Shown in pieces: positions 4,511 to 7,728 of a DNA stretch of 7,728 nucleotides (positions are counted from its first letter, which is position 1; each line of letters begins with the position of its first letter). The translations under genes and the position numbers were made by a program. Below the pieces are notes generated by a model. The model was not told the DNA's origin. It was given only the letters and a program-made list of their open reading frames with translations, and did no database searches. The stretch spans positions 1-7,728 of the forward strand of contig JAKJDB010000105.1 in assembly GCA_022706175.1 (NCBI GenBank). The letters run 5' to 3'. The stretch comes from Candidatus Zhuqueibacterota bacterium (GTDB taxonomy: Bacteria; KSB1; UBA2214).

Positions 4511-7500
4511 ATGCCGACATCCAATACCAAGAAGCCGGTCGCTGGTGCGACCCGCAAGGGGCCAACCGCATCGGCGCGGTCAGCAGCCGCTCTCCCCACC
4601 CAAGGGACCGAGCTGCTCTCTTCCCGGCGCGTCGTGCGAGCATTGGATCATCTGAATTCGCAAAAACTCACCGACGAAACGGTGTTGTGGAACAGCCGCA
4701 TCCACGCCGTCACTCGTTTTCATCTGGAACTCGTGCAGGCCAGGCAGCACATCAGCGATATCAGCCGGCTTCTGGCCGTGCGCCGGCTTCCGCCGCATCT
4801 GTTCGGCCGCCTGGTGCAGCCAAACGGCGATCATGCCGCCTTTCTGCAGCTGACCGCTGTGATCAGCCATCAGCCGCCCAGCACGGCGGTCAGCAACAAG
4901 GACGGCGAGTTCGATCTGAAACTGCCGAGCCATGTCGAGTTTCCGTCCGCCGGATTAAAAGTGCAGGTGGCCGGGTCCAATACAAGCCTTGTGCTCACCC
5001 TGAACAGCAACGCCGTATCCGCGAACGGTTTTACAGGCGACCTTGGCTTGACGACAGAGCTGAAGCCGCTGCCGCTGAGCATCGTCGGGCAGTTGCAGGC
5101 CCTACTGCCATCCGCAGGGGGGGCGTCGGATCATAATGATTCTGACGCGGAACAGCCGACCACTCCCCATGTCGCCATGGGCGAGGCCGGATGCCATTCG
5201 CTCTATCTCAGCAACACCGGCGTAGACCGCTTTCCCTATTCGGTTTTCATCCGTCTGGTCGAGCCGCGAACCAGCATCCTCAATCCCGTCGTTGTTCAAA
5301 AAAATGGAAAGTCTGCCCGGCGTTACTATCCGATTCCCGATTACTATCCACTGTCAGAAAATCATCACAACGCGCAGGTGACCTATGTGGATCGTGTGCC
5401 GGTGGACCAGCCGATCAGCGTGGATGGTTTTCGCGATCAGCTGGTCGGAGTGGGATCGGGGAACGTTATTTCGCCCTGGGAGAGCGTGGCCATGGCGGGC
5501 ACACTCGGCCTCGGTTATCTGGTGCATATGGCGCAATGGTGGACGCCGAAAGGGCTGACGCTGGGCAATCTGGTATACTCTCTGCCGCTGGCGCCCGGTG
5601 AACAGCAGCGCGTGGCCATCTTTGAGCGCCGGGAGGTGAGCGCCGTGCGCGATATCGAAACCCTGTCGGTGCAGGAAAGCGCCGAGTTCGAGCAGGAGAC
5701 CGATGCCTCCACAGAATCGACCTTTCGCTCCGCGTTCCGCGAGGCCGAACGGGCCGGCAGCCGGTATCACACTTCCTCCGCTTCCGGAGGCGGCGGCCTG
5801 GATCTCGGCATCATCAGCTTTGGCGGCGGGGGATCCTCTTCCAGCGGCTCGTCGTCCAGTTGGTTGGAAGGACAGCGCAGCTATTCATCCCGGGCCGCGG
5901 AGAACGTGCACACCAGCGTGGAAAGGACGGCCGCCGCACGGCGCCAGGCCATCCGCACCAGCATGCGGTTGGCCATGGCCTCCGAGTCGGCCAACGTGAC
6001 CACCAAAGTCATCACCAATCACAACCACACGCGCGCACTGACCCTGCAGTATTGGGAGGTGCAGCGATTATATGAAGTGTCCACCACCGTCGAGGGAATC
6101 ACGCTGGTCTGTCTGGTGCCGCTGTCGGTCGTGCGCTTTCTGCCCGTGGGCCAACCGCTCACGCTGGATTACACAACCACCGCGGACACCCGGCGCGAGA
6201 TACTGACCCGCTACTCACAGATTCTGAAACATATCGACATTCTCGAGCGGACGCTGCCCAGGCGCTTTCAGAACGGTCTGGCGCTGTTGCGCCAGTTTGC
6301 CGGGGATCCCATCGCCCAATTCCAGCCCGCAGGCAGCGCAGCCGAGGACGTCATTCAGTTCAATCTCACCGGCACATTTTTACCGTTCGAGGATATCTAT
6401 GTCCGCGCGGTGACTAAAAGGGGGACGCGACTGGGGCCGGTGCAACTCACCGGCCCGGTCAGCGCTGTGCCGGAAGTTCGGGACGATCCGGAGCAATCCT
6501 CCCCGACGCAGGATGCCTTGATGGCGTATCTGCGCGATCGCCGCGCCGGTAACGCCAGTACGCTCTCAGGCAGCCTGGCGGTTCCCTGTTCCCTGGCGAG
6601 AAACGAGATCATCGGCTTTGAAGTGAGCCGGCGATTCCGCCAGTTGGACTATGACCTGGTGAATCCGCATCTGCAAGCAGCCTATGTGCTGAATAAAATA
6701 TTCGGCACTCCGTTGCCGGCGAATCAACCGGATCACATGATCGCCGGCACGGTGCATCTGACCGCCAAGACGCTGGAACAGGAACTCGGCGGACCCTATG
6801 TGTGGCATTTTTCAGCCAGGATACGAGCCGTGAATGGAATGTCAGAAGAGACTTATGCGCACGATTACATCTCTGCCGCATCGCGTCAGGAGCTGCCGCC
6901 GGACCAGATGCCCATACCGGCCATCCAGCTGGCGCCGGTGTTGCGCTACACCCAGCTTTTAGAGATCGAACAGATGGTGCAGCATGTGGTGCGCAATACC
7001 GTGCACTATTCCAAGATGATCTGGCTGTCGATGACGCCGGAAGAACGGGCGATCATGCTCGAGGGATTCACCATCGGAGTTCCGGCCGGCGGCATTGAAG
7101 ACGAGACTCAGGATGTGCCTTTGCTGAACTGCGTGGAAAACCGGGTGCTGGGCTTTTACGGCAATTCAATGATCATGCCGTTCTTTATTCCCTACCAGGT
7201 CGCTGACCAGGTGTTGAACAATGCAACTATTCAGAGCAACCTGCTGGAATTTCACAGGAGCGGATTCTTGCCGCGCAAATCCGTCATCGCGCTGCCGACC
7301 TCCGGCGTGCTGGGAGAAGCGGTGCTCGGCAACTGCCCATCGGCGGAAAAAATCGACCTGACGCGTTTTTGGCACTGGGCGGACAGTCCGGCGGACAGCG
7401 CGCCCGAGATCGCCAGTGTGCAAGTGCCCACCGCCGGCGCGTCTCTTACTGCAGGGCTGCAGACCTCCAGCGCACTGACTTCCCTGCAACCGCTGATCAA

Positions 7501-7728
7501 CAACATCAACGCCACTCCCACGGCAGCCGGAGCGGATGCCGCGGTAGTGCAAGCGATGATCAAGTCAGCGGCGGAGCAAAAGGGCTTTGACACCGGCATG
7601 ACCGGCGCCGAGCAGCTGGCGAAAATCATTCTCGGCGATCAGCAGAACGCGGACAGGGCGCGAGCGGATGCAGTGAAGAACACCCACCAATTCCAGGCGC
7701 AGGCATTGGCCACGGCGGGAAATATCCT
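4511..7728 (+). CDS. Giant protein of unknown function with an N-terminal carboxypeptidase-regulatory-like domain (3' end cut by window edge)
   Basis: The frame is open for 1072 codons to the right edge. The N terminus (1-35) is basic and Ser/Ala-rich with no signal peptide. Residues about 98-190 look like a transthyretin/carboxypeptidase-regulatory-like beta domain (FGRLVQPNG at 98-106, then NKDGEFDLKLP around 129-139). Later landmarks are LPLAPGEQQRVAIFERRE (358-375), a helical acidic stretch (about 376-415), a Gly/Ser-rich linker (about 421-449), an Arg/Ala-rich helix (about 460-495), ITNHNHTRALTLQYWEV (501-517) followed by a beta-rich part, and LPTSGVLGEAVLG (928-940) leading to FWHWADSP (953-960). 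After that the sequence becomes Ala/Gln-rich and helical. Only a weak hydrophobic patch (about 325-345) is seen, so it is not an ordinary membrane protein. The multi-segment build could suit a structural or surface assembly component, but I do not recognise a named family or catalytic motif. It sits 86 bases behind the pseudo-receiver gene and probably shares the sigma-54 promoter. Confidence 0.85.
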   Translation, partial: MPTSNTKKPVAGATRKGPTASARSAAALPTQGTELLSSRRVVRALDHLNSQKLTDETVLWNSRIHAVTRFHLELVQARQHISDISRLLAVRRLPPHLFGRLVQPNGDHAAFLQLTAVISHQPPSTAVSNKDGEFDLKLPSHVEFPSAGLKVQVAGSNTSLVLTLNSNAVSANGFTGDLGLTTELKPLPLSIVGQLQALLPSAGGASDHNDSDAEQPTTPHVAMGEAGCHSLYLSNTGVDRFPYSVFIRLVEPRTSILNPVVVQKNGKSARRYYPIPDYYPLSENHHNAQVTYVDRVPVDQPISVDGFRDQLVGVGSGNVISPWESVAMAGTLGLGYLVHMAQWWTPKGLTLGNLVYSLPLAPGEQQRVAIFERREVSAVRDIETLSVQESAEFEQETDASTESTFRSAFREAERAGSRYHTSSASGGGGLDLGIISFGGGGSSSSGSSSSWLEGQRSYSSRAAENVHTSVERTAAARRQAIRTSMRLAMASESANVTTKVITNHNHTRALTLQYWEVQRLYEVSTTVEGITLVCLVPLSVVRFLPVGQPLTLDYTTTADTRREILTRYSQILKHIDILERTLPRRFQNGLALLRQFAGDPIAQFQPAGSAAEDVIQFNLTGTFLPFEDIYVRAVTKRGTRLGPVQLTGPVSAVPEVRDDPEQSSPTQDALMAYLRDRRAGNASTLSGSLAVPCSLARNEIIGFEVSRRFRQLDYDLVNPHLQAAYVLNKIFGTPLPANQPDHMIAGTVHLTAKTLEQELGGPYVWHFSARIRAVNGMSEETYAHDYISAASRQELPPDQMPIPAIQLAPVLRYTQLLEIEQMVQHVVRNTVHYSKMIWLSMTPEERAIMLEGFTIGVPAGGIEDETQDVPLLNCVENRVLGFYGNSMIMPFFIPYQVADQVLNNATIQSNLLEFHRSGFLPRKSVIALPTSGVLGEAVLGNCPSAEKIDLTRFWHWADSPADSAPEIASVQVPTAGASLTAGLQTSSALTSLQPLINNINATPTAAGADAAVVQAMIKSAAEQKGFDTGMTGAEQLAKIILGDQQNADRARADAVKNTHQFQAQALATAGNI

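Noticed and set aside
4489..5136. 215-codon plus-strand frame
   Set aside because: It overlaps the giant gene out of frame, is Arg/Ser/Gln-rich without pattern, and the ribosome site GGAGGG is placed for ATG 4511.
1..7728. CRISPR array, tRNA, rRNA, insertion sequence or attachment site
   Set aside because: No regularly spaced repeats, cloverleaf, rRNA-like sequence, transposase frame or terminal inverted repeats were seen on reading either strand.

Overview
The window suggests a bacterium of moderate GC content (by eye around 55%) that uses sigma-54: it encodes a sigma-54 activator and carries a near-consensus -24/-12 promoter. The sequence alone does not support a phylum assignment. No rRNA, tRNA, CRISPR array or insertion sequence was recognised. 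Both ends of the window cut through genes.

Layout. (1) Positions 1-1771, minus strand: the first 590 codons of a large multi-pass membrane glycosyltransferase of the GT39/ArnT/PMT_2 type, running off the left edge, with a good sigma-70-type promoter just upstream (1821-1849, minus). (2) Positions 1772-2700: about 930 bases with no convincing gene. It holds that promoter, an almost ideal forward sigma-70 promoter (TTGACA-N17-TATATT, 2212-2240) roughly 450 bases ahead of the next gene, several inverted repeats, and a weak cysteine-rich remnant on the minus strand. (3) Positions 2701-3894, plus: a 397-residue sigma-54 enhancer-binding protein with AAA+ and Fis-type HTH domains but no recognisable sensor domain. 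(4) Positions 3895-4049: a regulatory gap with possible activator dyads and a sigma-54 promoter (4023-4038) overlapping a perfect 18-base palindrome. (5) Positions 4050-4424, plus: a 124-residue receiver-like protein lacking the phosphoacceptor aspartate and the conserved lysine. (6) Positions 4511-7728, plus: a very large open frame (at least 1072 residues, cut by the right edge) with a transthyretin-like/carboxypeptidase-regulatory-like beta domain near the N terminus and a long body of unrecognised function.

Working model (inference). Genes 3, 5 and 6 look like one regulated module. The activator would drive sigma-54 transcription from the promoter next to it, producing the pseudo-receiver and the giant protein. 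The activator lacks a receiver domain and a stand-alone degenerate receiver lies immediately downstream, so the two may be a split NtrC-like regulator in which the pseudo-receiver gives feedback. The giant protein is the likely output and the most novel element; it shows no signal peptide and its function cannot be assigned from the sequence. The glycosyltransferase is transcribed divergently and is probably unrelated.
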